Source: Raphanus sativus (taxonomy: Eukaryota; Streptophyta; Magnoliopsida; Brassicales; Brassicaceae). Taken from it: a DNA stretch of 64,000 bases. Where the stretch lies: assembly GCF_000801105.2 (NCBI RefSeq), contig NC_079516.1, positions 27,193,043-27,257,042 of the forward strand, written 5' to 3'. The translations under genes and the position numbers were made by a program. The notes under the pieces were generated by a model. The model was not told the DNA's origin, did not search any database, and was given only the letters and a program-made list of their open reading frames with translations. Shown in pieces: positions 12,778-24,006 of this stretch. How positions within the stretch are numbered: the first letter of the stretch is position 1; each line of letters opens with the position of its first letter.

Positions 12778-13800
12778 ATTATATTTTTTTTAATTTTATT
12801 TTTTCTTTTTCTAATTTTCCATTTTATTTTAATAATTTAGCATTTTAAGTAAAGTTTCATATGTTAGAATTGATTTTTTCTGTTTTAAGTTATATATGTA
12901 CAATTAATTTCGTTTTTAAAAATATTTATTTTGGAAATATTTACATTTTCAAACATGATATTTTTGTTAATATCATCTTTTCTTTATTTTTTGTCTATTT
13001 TACTTCTATTTATTTTTACTGCCACGTGTCCTAAAAATGAGTTATTATGTTCCCATGATGTGGACGCTCTCTCAAGCTTCAAAAAGTACCTTTTATTAAT
13101 AGGGTTTTCTTAATGTTATTTTTTTGTTTTTCTAATTTTCCATTTAATCTTAATAATTAGCATTTTAAGTGAAGTTTCATATCTTAAAATTGATTTTTCT
13201 TTTTAAGTTATATATGTACAATTAATTTCGTTTTTAAAAATATTTATTTGGGAAATATTTACATTTTCAGACATGATATTTTTGTTTCGTTTTTAAAAAT
13301 ATTTATTTTGGAAATATTTACATTTTCAAACATGATATTTTTGTTAATATCATCCTTTCTTTATTTTTTTGTCTATTTTACTTCTATTTATTTTTACTGC
13401 CACGTGTCATAAAAAGGAGTTATTATGTTCCCATGATGTGGACGCTCTCTGGAGCTTCAAAAGGTACCTTTTATTAATAGGGTTTTCTTAATGTTATTTT
13501 TTCTTTTTCTAATTTTCCATTTAATTTTAATAATTAGCATTTTAAGTGAAGTTTCATATGTTAAAATTGATTTTTCTGTTTAAGTTATATATGTACAATT
13601 AATTTCGTTTTTAAAAATATTTATTTGGGAAATATTTACATTTTCAGACATGATATTTTTGTTAATATCATCCTTTTTTTATTTTTTTGTTTATTTTACT
13701 TCTATTTATTTTTACTGCCACGTGTCCTAAAAAGGAGTTATTATGTTCCGCTGATGTGGACGCTCTCTGGAGCTTCAAAAAGTATCTTTTATTAATAGGG
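12778..13800 (-). repeat. Three tandem Helitron 5'-end repeats
   Basis: Three direct repeats end at 13104, 13482 and 13800, each with CCTTTTATTAATAGGG or a close variant, preceded by CTGATGTGGACGCTCTCTGG and CTTCAAAA. The same sequence precedes the 5' termini of Helitrons A and B, so each unit is a Helitron-type 5' end lacking the hairpin/CTAG 3' end. Units are about 320-380 bp. The middle one is longer because a piece of about 65 bp (TTTCGTTTTTAAAAATATTT...) is doubled inside it. Confidence 0.75.
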
Positions 13801-13830
13801 ATTCGCATGATCAATAGCAAAGTGGAAAAA

Positions 13831-13882
13831 GTCTCACATCGCTAAGCTAGGAAAAGAGAGGCCACATCCTCCTCTATATATA
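13831..13882 (+). promoter_or_regulatory. Candidate plant snRNA-type promoter (USE + TATA)
   Basis: GTCTCACATCG (13831-13841) differs by one base from the plant snRNA upstream sequence element GTCCCACATCG. TATATATA follows at 13875-13882. The 33-bp gap matches the spacing known for Pol II-type U-snRNA promoters, not the shorter Pol III spacing. I do not recognise an snRNA or snoRNA in the 150 bp downstream, so it could be a captured or decayed promoter, or chance. Confidence 0.35.
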
Positions 13883-14132
13883 GAGCATACATGTAATGGT
13901 TATGACAAAGTGATTGGGCTTTAACTGAAATTTAAATTTAGGCCTCATTACCCCTTAATTGGGCCGATTAGTTGGTTAATAAACTGATTAGTCGATAAAT
14001 AGACTGAGTAATCAGTCTAATGGGCCGAGTAATTGGTCCCTGATTTTGTGGACCGATTATGCTAAAATCGTTGCGGGCAGTGTCCGGTTTGCGATTAGTG
14101 GGGCGGTTAGGCGGCCGCGTTTTTGAACAGAG

Positions 14133-16443
14133 GTGGTAACCCCAAGTAGCGCACCAGTAGTTGATCTGTTTTGAAATGAAATTTATTTTCCAATTCCATC
14201 TGGATGTCTTCTGTTACCCCTCCCATACTAATTCTAGAACCTGAGTATTTTGCAAACTTGTCAAACACGTCTACTATGCCTTCCACTGATCGCACTTTCC
14301 CATCTGTTACCACCATAAGATCATGGGTTAGACTCAGACCTTTGAATCGAGGATGGTAGCCAAAGTTTTGAGCATGTGCCGCCTTGTCAAGAAGTTTAGA
14401 CAGAACATCCATTACAATAACAAACAGGTACGGAGAGAGAGAACATCCCTGTCGCAATCCCCTCTTGCTTTGGAAATAACCAGACAGCTCGCCATCAACT
14501 TGGACTGAGAAAGATGGTGTTGATATGCAGTGAATGAACTTATGGGGAAAGTTCATAGCGCTTAAAGTATTAAGGAGGAAGGGCCATTGAACAGAGTCAA
14601 AGGCTTTGGAGATATCAATCTTGATGGCACATCGAGATGAGATATTGTCTTTGTGGTAATCCTTGACGATTTCAGTAGCGAGCAGGAGATTTTCAATCAA
14701 GAGTCTCTCACTAACAAAGGCTGACTGGTTTGCAGAGATAAACTGAGGAAGAAGACGCTTTAGACGATTCGTAATAAGTTTCGATATGAATTTGTATAGC
14801 ACATTGCAGCAAGATATCGGTCTATAGTCCTTCATCTCAGTGGCTTCAGTTGTTTTCGGAATCAAAGCTAATATGGTTGAATTTACTCCTTTTGGAAGAA
14901 ATCTTTTCACAAAGAATGCCTGAACTGCGATAACAAACTCAGGGCCGATGATATCCCATGTTGCTTTATAGAACTCAGCGTTGAACCTGTCCGGTCCTGG
15001 CGACTTATTGCTAGGCATAGCGAAGAGAACATCTTTAATCTCTTGTGGCGTTACTGGTTGCACTAGATTCTGTGAGTCTTGATCAGAGCATCTAAAGGAG
15101 AGGAGGTCCTGTAGCTGCGAGACACCCATACCAGTGTAGTCCTCAGGCTGATATTGGAGGAATTCTCGGAAAAAAACTCTCTGCTTCCTCCTTGATGCCG
15201 TTATCATCATTTACCAACCTTCCATCCCGACAACGATCTCTCTGATACCATTAACTGCTTCTCGAGTGGCAATGGCTCTATGATAGGTCTTGTTATTCTG
15301 ATCCCCAATTTTCAGCCAGTGTAGTTTCGACTTCTACTTGAGAAAATTTTCTTCAAGTCCAGCAACAAATTCCCATCTTGCAAAATCTTCACTTTCCAGT
15401 TCCTGATTTTGGGTCGCAGGGAACTGAAGGTTTAGCTCTTGTTTTTTACAAAGATCCTCATGAGCTTCTCTAGATTTTTTGACCAAATTCCCCATTCTTT
15501 CTTTGGCCAGAGTTCTGATTACCGGTTTCAATTCCTTGAGCTTCTTTGAAAAGCGAAACAAGGATGATGTTGAGAGGAATATTTGTTCTGTTTCTGCCCA
15601 GAACATTTTCACCTTGGGCAAGAACTCTTCTAGAGTAGTGACTGCATTCACAAACTTGAAAGGCTTTCGTTTGGTTTGACTCTCTGGCACTGTGAGATGG
15701 ATACGACATCACAAGTGGTCAGAGCAGCCACCAGCTTCAAAAACAGAATAAGCCTGAGAAAACCTCTGGTTCCATGCATCATTAACGAGAACGCGATCTA
15801 GTTTCTTCGAGATAAGATCATTACCTCTTTTATTATTCCACGTAAAGAGAGGACCATGGTACACCATATCCACCAAAGAACAATGATTGACCATGTCCTG
15901 AAATCTTCTCATTCCTAAAGTTACTGCTGGAGAACTATCAAAATTTGAATGCTCAGCCATATCCAAAGTTTCATTAAAATCTCCTAAAATTATCCAAGGC
16001 TTAGGACCGATGATTGGAGAGTTATGATGATCACATAAATATCTCCACAATCCTTTCCTTTCTTCCGCGGTGTTCGACGCATAAACAAAGGAGCAAAAGA
16101 TATCCTCCTGCACCGATTCAAGCTTAACTGAACAAGTGATCACTTGACTACTCTTGAAAAAAGGAGTGAGCCTCACATTGTTCTTCCATACTACCCAGAT
16201 CCTACCCAAACGATGATGCTCATAGTTTGTCAGAATCGACCAATCTCTAAACATTGATCCCACCAAAAGTGGAACTCTACCTTCCTTTACCTTTGTTTCA
16301 ATCAAACAACCAAAATAAAACTGCCTCTCCTCCAACCACTTCTTTATTACAGAATGCTTAATAGATTTATTTAAGCCACGAACATTCCAAAAGAAGCACG
16401 ACATATCAGTGTTTTTTGGAGGAATGTTTCCTGCTTGTGCCAC
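14133..16443 (-). pseudogene. LINE D ORF2, endonuclease and reverse transcriptase part
   Basis: The N-terminus (from 16443) is an APE-type endonuclease: WNVRGLN, a GCLIETKV-type acidic motif, ILGDFNE and a terminal GGCSDH catalytic box. A frameshift near 15709 follows that box. The linker continues at 15690-15334, then the RT domain runs from 15210 with NKSPGPDRFNAEF, IPKT, DYRPISCCN, IDISKAFDSV and KRGLRQGCSLSPYLF. The catalytic FADD box is missing: the chain reads LSLTH-DLMVV where relatives have LTHLCFADDLMVV, a clean deletion of about 15 bp at 14322/14323. The product could not polymerise even if the frame were open. Confidence 0.9.
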
Positions 16444-16504
16444 TAGGTTTTGTATTCCTAGACACAGCAGACTGTGAGCTTACACGAAGTGTTACTCTCG
16501 GTGG

Positions 16505-17840
16505 TCAGATTGGCTTTGATACCTTCTCGTCCTTTTTAAGTTCCTTACTTTCACCATCATGCTGTAGAATTTCTCCCTCCTCTGCATCTTCCATGATGTT
16601 GCCAGTAGAGAGATTACAATCTTTCTCTTCTGTTTCCTGAGTCGTGCTCTGTGCATCCTCATCTCTCTCTTCTGCTAATAGCTGAAATCGGGATGGGGAG
16701 ATTACTGGTTGAGTTTCCTGCTTCTCTACTGATCGTCCAATTTTTCCCGGTGAAACACTCGACCAGTCTTTTCTTGTCTCTATTCTTTTTTCAGCCTTAG
16801 TAGTTGCTTGGTCATGTAGACACCTGTGCACTTCAGAGTTTATACTTTTTTCCACAATAGGCGCCTCCTTCTCAACTGATGCCTCTGAATGTTTGCCAAC
16901 TTCACTCTCTGTGGCAGACTCAGAAACTGTCACCACCTCCTCCATAACCTTAGTTGGGTGCATCACCTCAACTGTTTCTTCCCCTTGGAGTCTCACTTCC
17001 TCGACTGAGCTTTGCTCATGGGTACCAGTTTCCTTACCCTGTTCAAGTATTTCTTTAGTTTCACTCATTACTTTTTTGACGCATTCTTTATCCTCATGTC
17101 CCCATTTCGCGCAAAGAGAGCACTTAGTAGGAGTCCAAGGATAAGAAAACTTGATGTTAGCATTGATCCCAGTCTTGGAACGGAAGCGAATGCCAGAAGG
17201 CAGTGGTTTTGTCATATTAGAATTAACAAAAACCTTTGCCTCCTCGAAATTAGAACATAAATCTGTTTCCGGGTGTAATCTAACCGGTTTCCCTACAGAG
17301 CTGGCTATAAAGCCAAGTCCCTTCCAGGAATACATGCTATGCGGAACGTTTTCCATTGTAACCCACATGGGAACAATCTTCACCTCTGTTTCTTCATTCT
17401 CTTTCTCTGACAAATGAGCCCATTTAGAGAGTATCATAGGGATACCCGTAATATTCCACACTCCACGTCGCAGGACACGGATCCTAGTTTGTTGGTCACA
17501 GATTCTAAACTTCACCGTTTCGTTCATTCACGGCATACACATCGATCTTAATATTTTTGTTTCCCAAAGGCCATATCTTGTTAACAAGGATATGGATCTT
17601 AGCCACGTGACGAGCAGGATCCAGAAACCTTCCTTCAAGAAAATCCTCTCACAAGGGGACTTTATTAACGAGAAGATCGTCAGGTATTTCTACCGTTTGA
17701 GTACTGTCTACATCTTCAACTCTTACGCCATGGCTCACCAGAACATGCTTCTGTTGAACCGCTTTAACAAAAGACTTTTTACCAAACTGCACATCATCCG
17801 TAACCTTCAGAGGAGAGCCCTCCGGTACCTGCGCCGCCAT
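16505..17840 (-). pseudogene. LINE D ORF1 (DUF4283 and CCHC zinc knuckle)
   Basis: ORF1 starts at ATG 17840 (CTCGCTCCATGG). It reads MAAQVPEGSPL..., then a DUF4283-like RNA-binding region (DFLEGRFLDPARHVAKIHIL, WPLGNK) and a zinc knuckle CSLCAKWGHEDKEC (CX2CX4HX4C), followed by an acidic Glu-rich C-terminal tail. It encodes the nucleic-acid-binding chaperone-like protein of plant L1 elements. One in-frame TGA at 17649-17651 sits where relatives have Trp in N-P-L-W-E-D-F; otherwise the frame is open to 16505. It lies upstream of ORF2 with a 60-bp gap. Confidence 0.85.
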
Positions 17841-18695
17841 GGAGCGAGCCTTAAGGCCGTCACAATGCGAGGAAAACTCAAAACCCTAGAATCGCTTTCA
17901 GAATCACCCTCAAAGCTATTTTAGGAAAGTCCCTCAGAGCGAGCCTTCAGTTTGTTGCATTCACTTAACCAAATATATATGTTGCAAATGTTCTCTTAGA
18001 CTTCGATTGTTTGAGTACTTTCTATTTTTTTTTTCGATTGTGTCGAGTCCTTTTTGAGATCAATATGAGACATTGATTTCGAATCTGTCTTTCAATAAAT
18101 TTGATCATTGAAGAGGCCGGTGTTGGAGGAGTGCTGTGCCTTCGATTGTTGCGTTCTCTCCAAACTGAGTAGAGAGTCACCTGAAAACTGTATCGGAGGA
18201 GATAGAGTTCTAGTTTCGGAAGAGAGTTGTCTGTCAATAGGGTACTAATATCTTGCCATCGGGACGAAGCTCTCGAGGGTATGATCTTGCGAGTCAAGTT
18301 AAACCAAATCTCATTGGAGTATCTACAGTCAAAGAAAAGGTCCTCTCTTGTTTCAAGCTGATGTTGGCACAAGATGCATCCAGGATTAATTATGTTACCC
18401 CAGAGGAGCATTCTGTCTCCAGTGGATAGTCGATTATGTATAGCAAGCCAAACCATGAAACTATACTTTGGGGTTGAGAAAGAGAACCAGACGCTGGTGT
18501 GCCAATTAACTTGCGGCTTTGCGGTCTGTAGAAGAGACCACGTTCTTCCTGTATCAATTTTTTTTTTGAAGACATCTGTATTATGTTTCCACAGCACAAT
18601 ATCCTCATCCACACTCATCTTGCTCCGTTGTTTGTTAAGTGCCTCCTCAATCATAGTGTAAAGATCATATCTATGTCTTCGAAAGCGTCGCAACA

Positions 18696-20037
18696 TCTAA
18701 ACTATTAAAACTGAAGTACACTTAGATATGTTCCCTTAGTTTTGCACAAAAATTACAACTAAATGCCACTAATCAAAACACAGTAGTTTTACATCTTTTC
18801 TAACCCATTAATTTCTTACTATTTTTTTCTATGCTAACCATGTCATTCTTGGACTTGGTCCTTATTTATGGAAACTATGAATGTAACAATTACACACGTG
18901 GTCTAACTCTGAACTTTTGATTATTGATAAGTGCTCATATCATATATAACGCATTATGACGTTTTTCAAAATAAATCCAAGGCCTGGGATTATAGTATCC
19001 ATTTTGTGGAATGCAGATTAATTGGTTTAATTTTTCTATAAAATTGATTTTCGTAATTGCAACAATCTATTAAACGGTTTAGCATTGTTTGTTAAACGTT
19101 GCCTATAAAGTATAGTATCAGTTGATGGCTTACAGAGTAATTGGTTTAGCAATTGCTACTTTAACACCTTATCAATGATCAAACCGGTTTATTAATTGCA
19201 AACGAATTGTTTTCACAACAAACTTGATGTACAATTCAAAATAATGGTATGTACTAACCATTAAAAAAACAATTTGTATACTGAGATATCTATCTAAAAT
19301 ATTTATGAAAATCTAAATTTAATTATGTTGATAATCTAATAAAAAATATCCCAAAACCAGTATATAAAAACTCAATATCTATATACCTACAACACACATA
19401 TTTTTCGAGCTTTTAATAACAATAAAAATATTTTAAAATATTATAGATTGTTCATAGAAATCTCTGGAATATTAAATACTTTACATATTTACACCTACAA
19501 TCTAGCATATATATTTGACGTGATACACTCATTTTTTCTTCTTTTTGGAACACGATACACTCAGTTTTTATAAATTGCTTTATAAAATTTCTTTCCAGTT
19601 ACTAACTTACAAAAAGATTCCAAGATATATAATCCCTACAATCAATGAAAAATCTAATTATTAAATACAAATTTAATTAGCACACTAAACACACCATCGT
19701 TCTTAGGATAGAATCATACTTCCTCTATTCCTAAAAGATAGATGCTCTAAAGAAAAAATTTGTTTCAAAAAAAATAGGTGTTCTATATTTTCAATACAAT
19801 TTTTCTCAACTAATAATGAAAAATTATAAAGTTCAAAAACATTAATTGTAGTTCGTAAAATCTTATTGGTTTAAAAGTATAATAAATATAAAATTACAGA
19901 AAACGATGCATTTATAACTAAGATTTAATATGTTTTACCCGAAAAATTGTGAAAATTCTAAAACATCTATCTTTTTGAAACAGAGGGAGTATATATAAAT
20001 TAAACAAACCCGCACGGGCGTGCGGGTCAAAATCTAG
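18696..20037 (+). mobile_element. Non-autonomous Helitron C
   Basis: It starts TCTAAACTATTAAAA after A18695. It ends with a 7-bp-stem hairpin CCCGCACGGGCGTGCGGG (20009-20026), 7 nt of spacer and CTAG (20034-20037), followed by T20038. The 1342-bp body has no Rep/helicase gene and carries a Stowaway-like MITE. It lies in the zf-RVT region of LINE E. Confidence 0.88.
19719..19989. mobile_element. Stowaway-like MITE (Tc1/mariner)
   Basis: The left end is CTTCCTCTATTCCTAAAAG and the right end CTTTTTGAAACAGAGGGAG, which are imperfect inverted repeats of the Stowaway type CTCCCTCYGTTTC. TA dinucleotides flank both sides (19717-19718 and 19990-19991). It is 271 bp, non-coding, and nested inside Helitron C. 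Confidence 0.75.
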
Positions 20038-20228
20038 TAGCAGATTAATTCTACTGCTGCAGACAGAGAGATTCCCATATCAATGCATGCCCTTGCTCCC
20101 ACGACCTCATATAAACGTCCCAAGTCTGACCATGCATCAAACCAGAAGGAAGTACCACGCCCATTCCTTACATCCATACGATGAAAATCTTTTGCTTTAT
20201 CTCGGTATTTCAAGAGTTTTTTCCACAT

Positions 20229-21598
20229 AAAATAACATAAAATAAAATGAAACAAAAATGATAGAGGATATATAAATTATTATCAAATATTTAGTATTCA
20301 AAATAATTAATTGTCATATATATTTTAGTTATATTATGTAATTTCGTAACTTTTATTTAAGGAAAGAATGAAGAATATTTTAATACATTAATAATTAATT
20401 TTATGATTAGCTTTTTTGTATAATTGTATGATTATACAATTACAATCTGTGACTTTGACTCTGAGTGAATTCCAAAATCATTTTCTTATATTTATCGTTT
20501 GTCCATGTGTTGTACTATGTTCTTATTTGGTTGATTTGTAAGCTTGCATGTAGAGGCTGATGTTCACCTCTTCAAGTGTTCGTTTCTTATGCATTTCTTA
20601 CTTTCATCTATCTTTGATTCTGTCAGAGCAATCATGAGAGATTAACGAGAATCAACAGAGTCAATCATGTGCGAACCACAAAAACCAGATTTTGTAAAAA
20701 GGTGATTATAAACGAGTATAATTGATTGTGTAAAAATATATAATGAAGAATCCAAAAAGACAACAAAAATGCAAGAGGCTATAAAAGCTTGTTGATGTTG
20801 ATGCTCTTAGAATGATGGTTCCGAGAGATGAGAAGTGGACTCAAGTAAAAAAGGTAGGACAAACACATTCTCATACACAAGTTCAAACATTGTTTGGACC
20901 TATTGAACAGTTGTTTGATTGCTAGTATTCTATCCAACATTTATCTTTAGGGAGTTTAACTGACACACTTATGGTATTATGCTAGAATGTTTTAGTGTAA
21001 AAAGAGAGGGAACTGTTAAATCAAACTACTTCTCTGTTTTCAGAAAACTTTATTCTTGGACTAGAAAGTAAAGTAAATCATTGGAGATGTTCAAAAAGGA
21101 TTCTGAGCAGCTTTCTTTTGCTATGGGAAGGCAGAAATAGTATTCTAGCAAAGTGAAGAATGCAAAAAGAATTTGAACTCATCCCATATCCATATCTTCC
21201 AAAGCTAATCTAATATTGTGTTTTATTCTGCGTCAATTTAGTGAAAATTTCAGATGTTAAAGTTGTCCAAAAACCAAACTCTTATTTTTTTTTAAAGGGA
21301 GCTTCTTAATACAGTATGTGGTGTCATGTTCTTGAAGCCTAGCAATTAGTCAAGAACACTCCTATTGCAAGGGAATCAAGTCCATAAAGTCTTATTATTT
21401 GTTCCAACCAGTATGTCAATAAGTAATGCCATAGAACTCAACGTGAGAGTAATAATCCAAGAAGCATCACATTCAACGGACAAGCCAATTAGGAGAAAAG
21501 AAAAAAAAAACAATAATTAAGACAGAGAGAACGAAGTAGTAGACTTACTAGGAGGACTAACCACAAATGACACCAAATAAAATGGTTTTATGATTGAA
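20229..21598. other. Intergenic region downstream of KCS9
   Basis: I see no supported gene. The AT-rich region includes a short stretch at about 20800-20855 that could be a decayed exon (ATGATGGTTCCGAGAGATGA followed by a GT donor), but nothing continues it. The KCS9 3' UTR and polyadenylation site should lie between about 21300 and 21598. Confidence 0.4.
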
Positions 21599-23122
21599 TC
21601 AGAAGTCAAGCTTAACCGGGTATCGGTCAATGCAGTGTTCCCAAGGACTACTAACCGAAGGCTTGACATTGTGCAGAGCAACCCAAACCGCACTGTTACA
21701 CTTAAACCCACTTCCAAAAGCAATCTGCCAAACCCTGTTCCCTTTCTTCATCCTGCCTTTGGCTTCTATGTAAGCCAGCTCATACCAAATAGAGCTCGAA
21801 GAAGTATTCCCAAATCTGTGCAAGGTCATCCTGGACGCCTCGACATGTGTTTGAGAAAGCTGCAGATTCTTCTCAAGCTCATCGATCACAGCTCTACCAC
21901 CAGCATGGATACAGAAATGATCAAATGCAAGCTTGAAGTCAGGGATATAAGGCTTCATCTTAGCATTAAACAACTTCTTCCAAACCAAAGTCACAAAAAA
22001 CAGAATCTGCTCACTTATAGGAAGAACCAAAGGACCCAAAGTAGTGATGTTCGCCTTAAGCGCTTCCCCAGCGATAGCCATAAGATCTTTCGACAAAGAA
22101 ACTCCGGTTTGACCATTATCATCCTGTTCTTGATAAACACAATTGAAAGCCTTCTCATTAGCTCCTTTGTGAGTCCTCACCGTGTGAACCATCTTGTACT
22201 TGGACCGTCTACGATCACTAGCCTTGTTGGAAAGCAAAACCGCCGTTCCACCGACCCGGAACAAGCAATTAGGGATCAGCATTGCCTTCTTATTACCGAA
22301 ATACCAGTTCTGAGTAATGTTCTCAGTGCTAACCACAACAGCATAAGTGTTCCTATGAACTTGCAACATATCTTTAGCTAAATCAATAGAGATAACACCA
22401 GCACTACACCCCATCCCACCAAGATTGAAACTCTTAACGTTCCCTCTAAGCTTATACTTGTTAACAATCATGGCGGACAAAGAAGGAGTCGGGTTAAACA
22501 AGCTACAGTTCACCACCAACACACCGATATCCCTAGGGTTAATCTTGGTATTCTCGAAAAGTTTGTCGAGACAACCAAACATAACCTGCTCAGCCTCCTC
22601 GCGCGCCGCCGCCATCGTGGTACGAGGCGGGACGCAGTGCAAACCCTCGGGGAGATACGTCTCTTCTCCCAAACCGGATCTCTCGAGAATCTTGCGCTGA
22701 AACTCGAGAGAAGAGTCGTTGAAAGCTTCGATGAGGGCAGAGTGATCCATGAACTTCTTGTAAGGGACTTGGAGACTCTCTTGAGGGAGGTAACAAGAGT
22801 AGTCGACGAGGTAAACGGATCTGGGTCGGGTCATGATGTAGACGGTGGAGCCGAAGACGGCTAAAGCGGAGAGGAGGATGAACGCGACGAGGTTGTATTG
22901 GAGATGAAGCCAAATCTGGTGAAAGTCGTCTGGGGTTAGACGAGAGATCTCGGTGATTAGGACAGCCATTAACGGAACCAGACAGAGCTTGAGGAGATGA
23001 GTGATCAGGTAATGGTAACCGAGCTTGACGTATTTCATGTTCACGCTCTGTAAGAAATTGGGAAGCTTTCGAGACCCATTCTCGCTCTGGATCTGTACGG
23101 ATCCTCCATTGACGGGTTCCAT
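21599..23122 (-). CDS. KCS9: 3-ketoacyl-CoA synthase, KCS9 orthologue
   Basis: A single-exon, 507-aa condensing enzyme of the ER fatty acid elongase. It joins malonyl-CoA to a long-chain acyl-CoA; Arabidopsis KCS9 mainly makes C24 from C22 acyl chains for wax, suberin, sphingolipids and phospholipids. Two membrane segments lie near residues 39-59 and 74-97. The FAE1/type III PKS-like core follows. The catalytic residues are all present: Cys239 in [10 protein letters not shown], His406 in FCIHAGGR, Asn439 in RFGNTSSSS. An upstream in-frame ATG at 23194 exists, but I chose 23122 because MEPVNG begins where the Arabidopsis protein begins. The C-terminus (DRYPVKLDF) is complete. It is first in a block collinear with At2g16280-At2g16250. 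Confidence 0.95.
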   Translation of the reverse strand: MEPVNGGSVQIQSENGSRKLPNFLQSVNMKYVKLGYHYLITHLLKLCLVPLMAVLITEISRLTPDDFHQIWLHLQYNLVAFILLSALAVFGSTVYIMTRPRSVYLVDYSCYLPQESLQVPYKKFMDHSALIEAFNDSSLEFQRKILERSGLGEETYLPEGLHCVPPRTTMAAAREEAEQVMFGCLDKLFENTKINPRDIGVLVVNCSLFNPTPSLSAMIVNKYKLRGNVKSFNLGGMGCSAGVISIDLAKDMLQVHRNTYAVVVSTENITQNWYFGNKKAMLIPNCLFRVGGTAVLLSNKASDRRRSKYKMVHTVRTHKGANEKAFNCVYQEQDDNGQTGVSLSKDLMAIAGEALKANITTLGPLVLPISEQILFFVTLVWKKLFNAKMKPYIPDFKLAFDHFCIHAGGRAVIDELEKNLQLSQTHVEASRMTLHRFGNTSSSSIWYELAYIEAKGRMKKGNRVWQIAFGSGFKCNSAVWVALHNVKPSVSSPWEHCIDRYPVKLDF

Positions 23123-23307
23123 GGTGTGTTGTGCATATAAATGTAGAAGAAACTGGACAAGTGGGTTTAGTGACAAGACGCCACTGATGAACACGTATTT
23201 GGAGAAAAGAGGAAAACAGTTGATCTGCCGAGAACTCGTGTTGTGTCTTTTGGTAGATTTGTTTTGTAGCTGTTTGTGTGTTTGTGTTTGTGTTGTGTAT
23301 GAAGATG

Positions 23308-23319
23308 TATTTATATATA
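23308..23319 (-). promoter_or_regulatory. Probable KCS9 TATA box
   Basis: TATATATAAATA on the minus strand lies about 186 bp upstream of the KCS9 start codon. Transcription would start near 23280, giving a 5' UTR of about 155 bp that contains a GT-rich stretch. The position and match are good, but it is untested. Confidence 0.55.
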
Positions 23320-23691
23320 GCTAAAAGGGTCTGTGACAAAAAGAAAATATATGTATAGCTAAAAGGGTATTGGTCACAAGTCACGTTAGCGATATGGTTA
23401 GAGGGTAATGAGTGATTGCAATCAAGGACAGAGAGAGATAACGCTTTGCATTAAAGTTTGAGGGTCAAGTCCAAGTAGAAAGTGGGAAACCGTTATTAAG
23501 TTTGACAACTCGACAAAATCTTTTGGGTATCAAAATGAATTTATTTCCATTTATTTTGCTTTTGGGTAGAGACTAGTCATATATGTACTGCAGTTCTGTA
23601 GTGGGCCTATCATACTTTTCTTTAAGCCTTACTAATACAAAAGTAAAAATTTGTTTTAGGGAAAATAGCATTTTAATAAAGGAAGTTCCGG

Positions 23692-24006
23692 GTGCTGCGA
23701 CCAATTCACCAATTGGTAATGGGAATACATATGTTTGATGATACGATACCTGATGCAATTGGGAATGAGCTAATGGTTGTAAAAGAGGATGACTTGCTAC
23801 TTGCTAGGGATGATTATAAATCCCTGCATCCAATGGAGGAAGATACCAACAATGATCAAATTTGTGATATGATTACAAAAGATAGCAAAGCCATTGTGTT
23901 GTTTAGTGGGGACTCGGATTTGATATTAAATATCGCCGTCTGGGCAATTTTAGTCGGGTTTACCCAGAATCTGTTATACAATTATATATTTTCCACAAAT
24001 CTTTAA
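23692..24006 (+). other. Unassigned ORF fragment next to the decayed MULE
   Basis: A 104-aa open frame contains HMFDDTIPDAIGNELMVV and an acidic middle. I do not recognise the family. The composition of its first 80 codons looks coding; the last 20 residues run into AT-rich sequence. It may be the remnant of a second gene of the neighbouring MULE, or of a gene broken when the transposons arrived. Confidence 0.3.

Larger units (their letters stand above)
4391..14132. mobile_element. hAT-like insertion in LINE D, itself host of Helitrons
   Basis: The termini are CTCTGTTCAAAA at the left and TTTTGAACAGAG at the right, flanked by the 8-bp duplication GTGGTAAC (4383-4390 and 14133-14140). An 8-bp duplication with short TIRs fits the hAT superfamily, although the TIR does not start with the usual CAG. 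Removing the insert restores the LINE frame (RYLGLP/LTTK). The left arm (4391-4803) is related to the arms of the MITE at 57.8 kb, sharing CCTAACGAGTTA. It has no transposase gene. Most of its length is later insertions: tandem Helitrons 4804-12252 and Helitron 5'-end repeats 12778-13800. Confidence 0.8.
2956..18039 (-). mobile_element. Near full-length L1-type LINE (LINE D) split by a 9.7-kb insertion
   Basis: This minus-strand LINE has a 5' UTR, ORF1 (from 17840), ORF2 (endonuclease, RT, zf-RVT) and a 3' A-run at about 2951-2958. A 16-bp duplication (GTGTCGAGTCCTTTTT) flanks it at 2940-2955 and 18040-18055. Without the inserted element 4391-14132 and one duplicated 8-mer it is about 5.3 kb, normal for plant L1-like elements. 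It lacks an RNase H domain, unlike the LINEs at 0.2, 39.4 and 43.4 kb. Both ORFs are broken by nonsense codons, frameshifts and an active-site deletion, so it cannot move by itself. Confidence 0.88.
18040..20228 (-). pseudogene. LINE E (5'-truncated), split by Helitron C and LINE D
   Basis: These are RT C-terminal/zf-RVT fragments of an L1-type LINE. 20228-20038 encodes WKKLLKYRDKAKDF...GTSFWFDAWSDLG. 18695-18056 encodes RRFRRHRYDLYTMIEEAL through VNWHTSVWFSFSTPKYSF, CILCQHQLETREDLFFDC and VWRERNNRRH. Helitron C lies between the pieces. The last codons continue beyond LINE D at 2939. It is heavily 5' truncated, and the frame changes at the Helitron site. It is the oldest layer of the stack. 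Confidence 0.85.

Noticed and set aside
14107..17840. Possibility that the RT/endonuclease genes are a group II intron or a retrovirus-like element
   Set aside because: APE-type endonuclease, DUF4283 ORF1, A-tail and target duplication define an L1-type LINE; no LTR, integrase or intron maturase motifs.
20800..20860. Possible exon with MMVPRDEKWTQVKK
   Set aside because: Only 14 codons before a putative donor; no continuing exon found.
22590..23384. 264-codon open frame on the minus strand overlapping KCS9
   Set aside because: It is out of frame with the highly conserved KCS9 coding sequence and has no recognisable domain; a shadow of a GC-rich gene.
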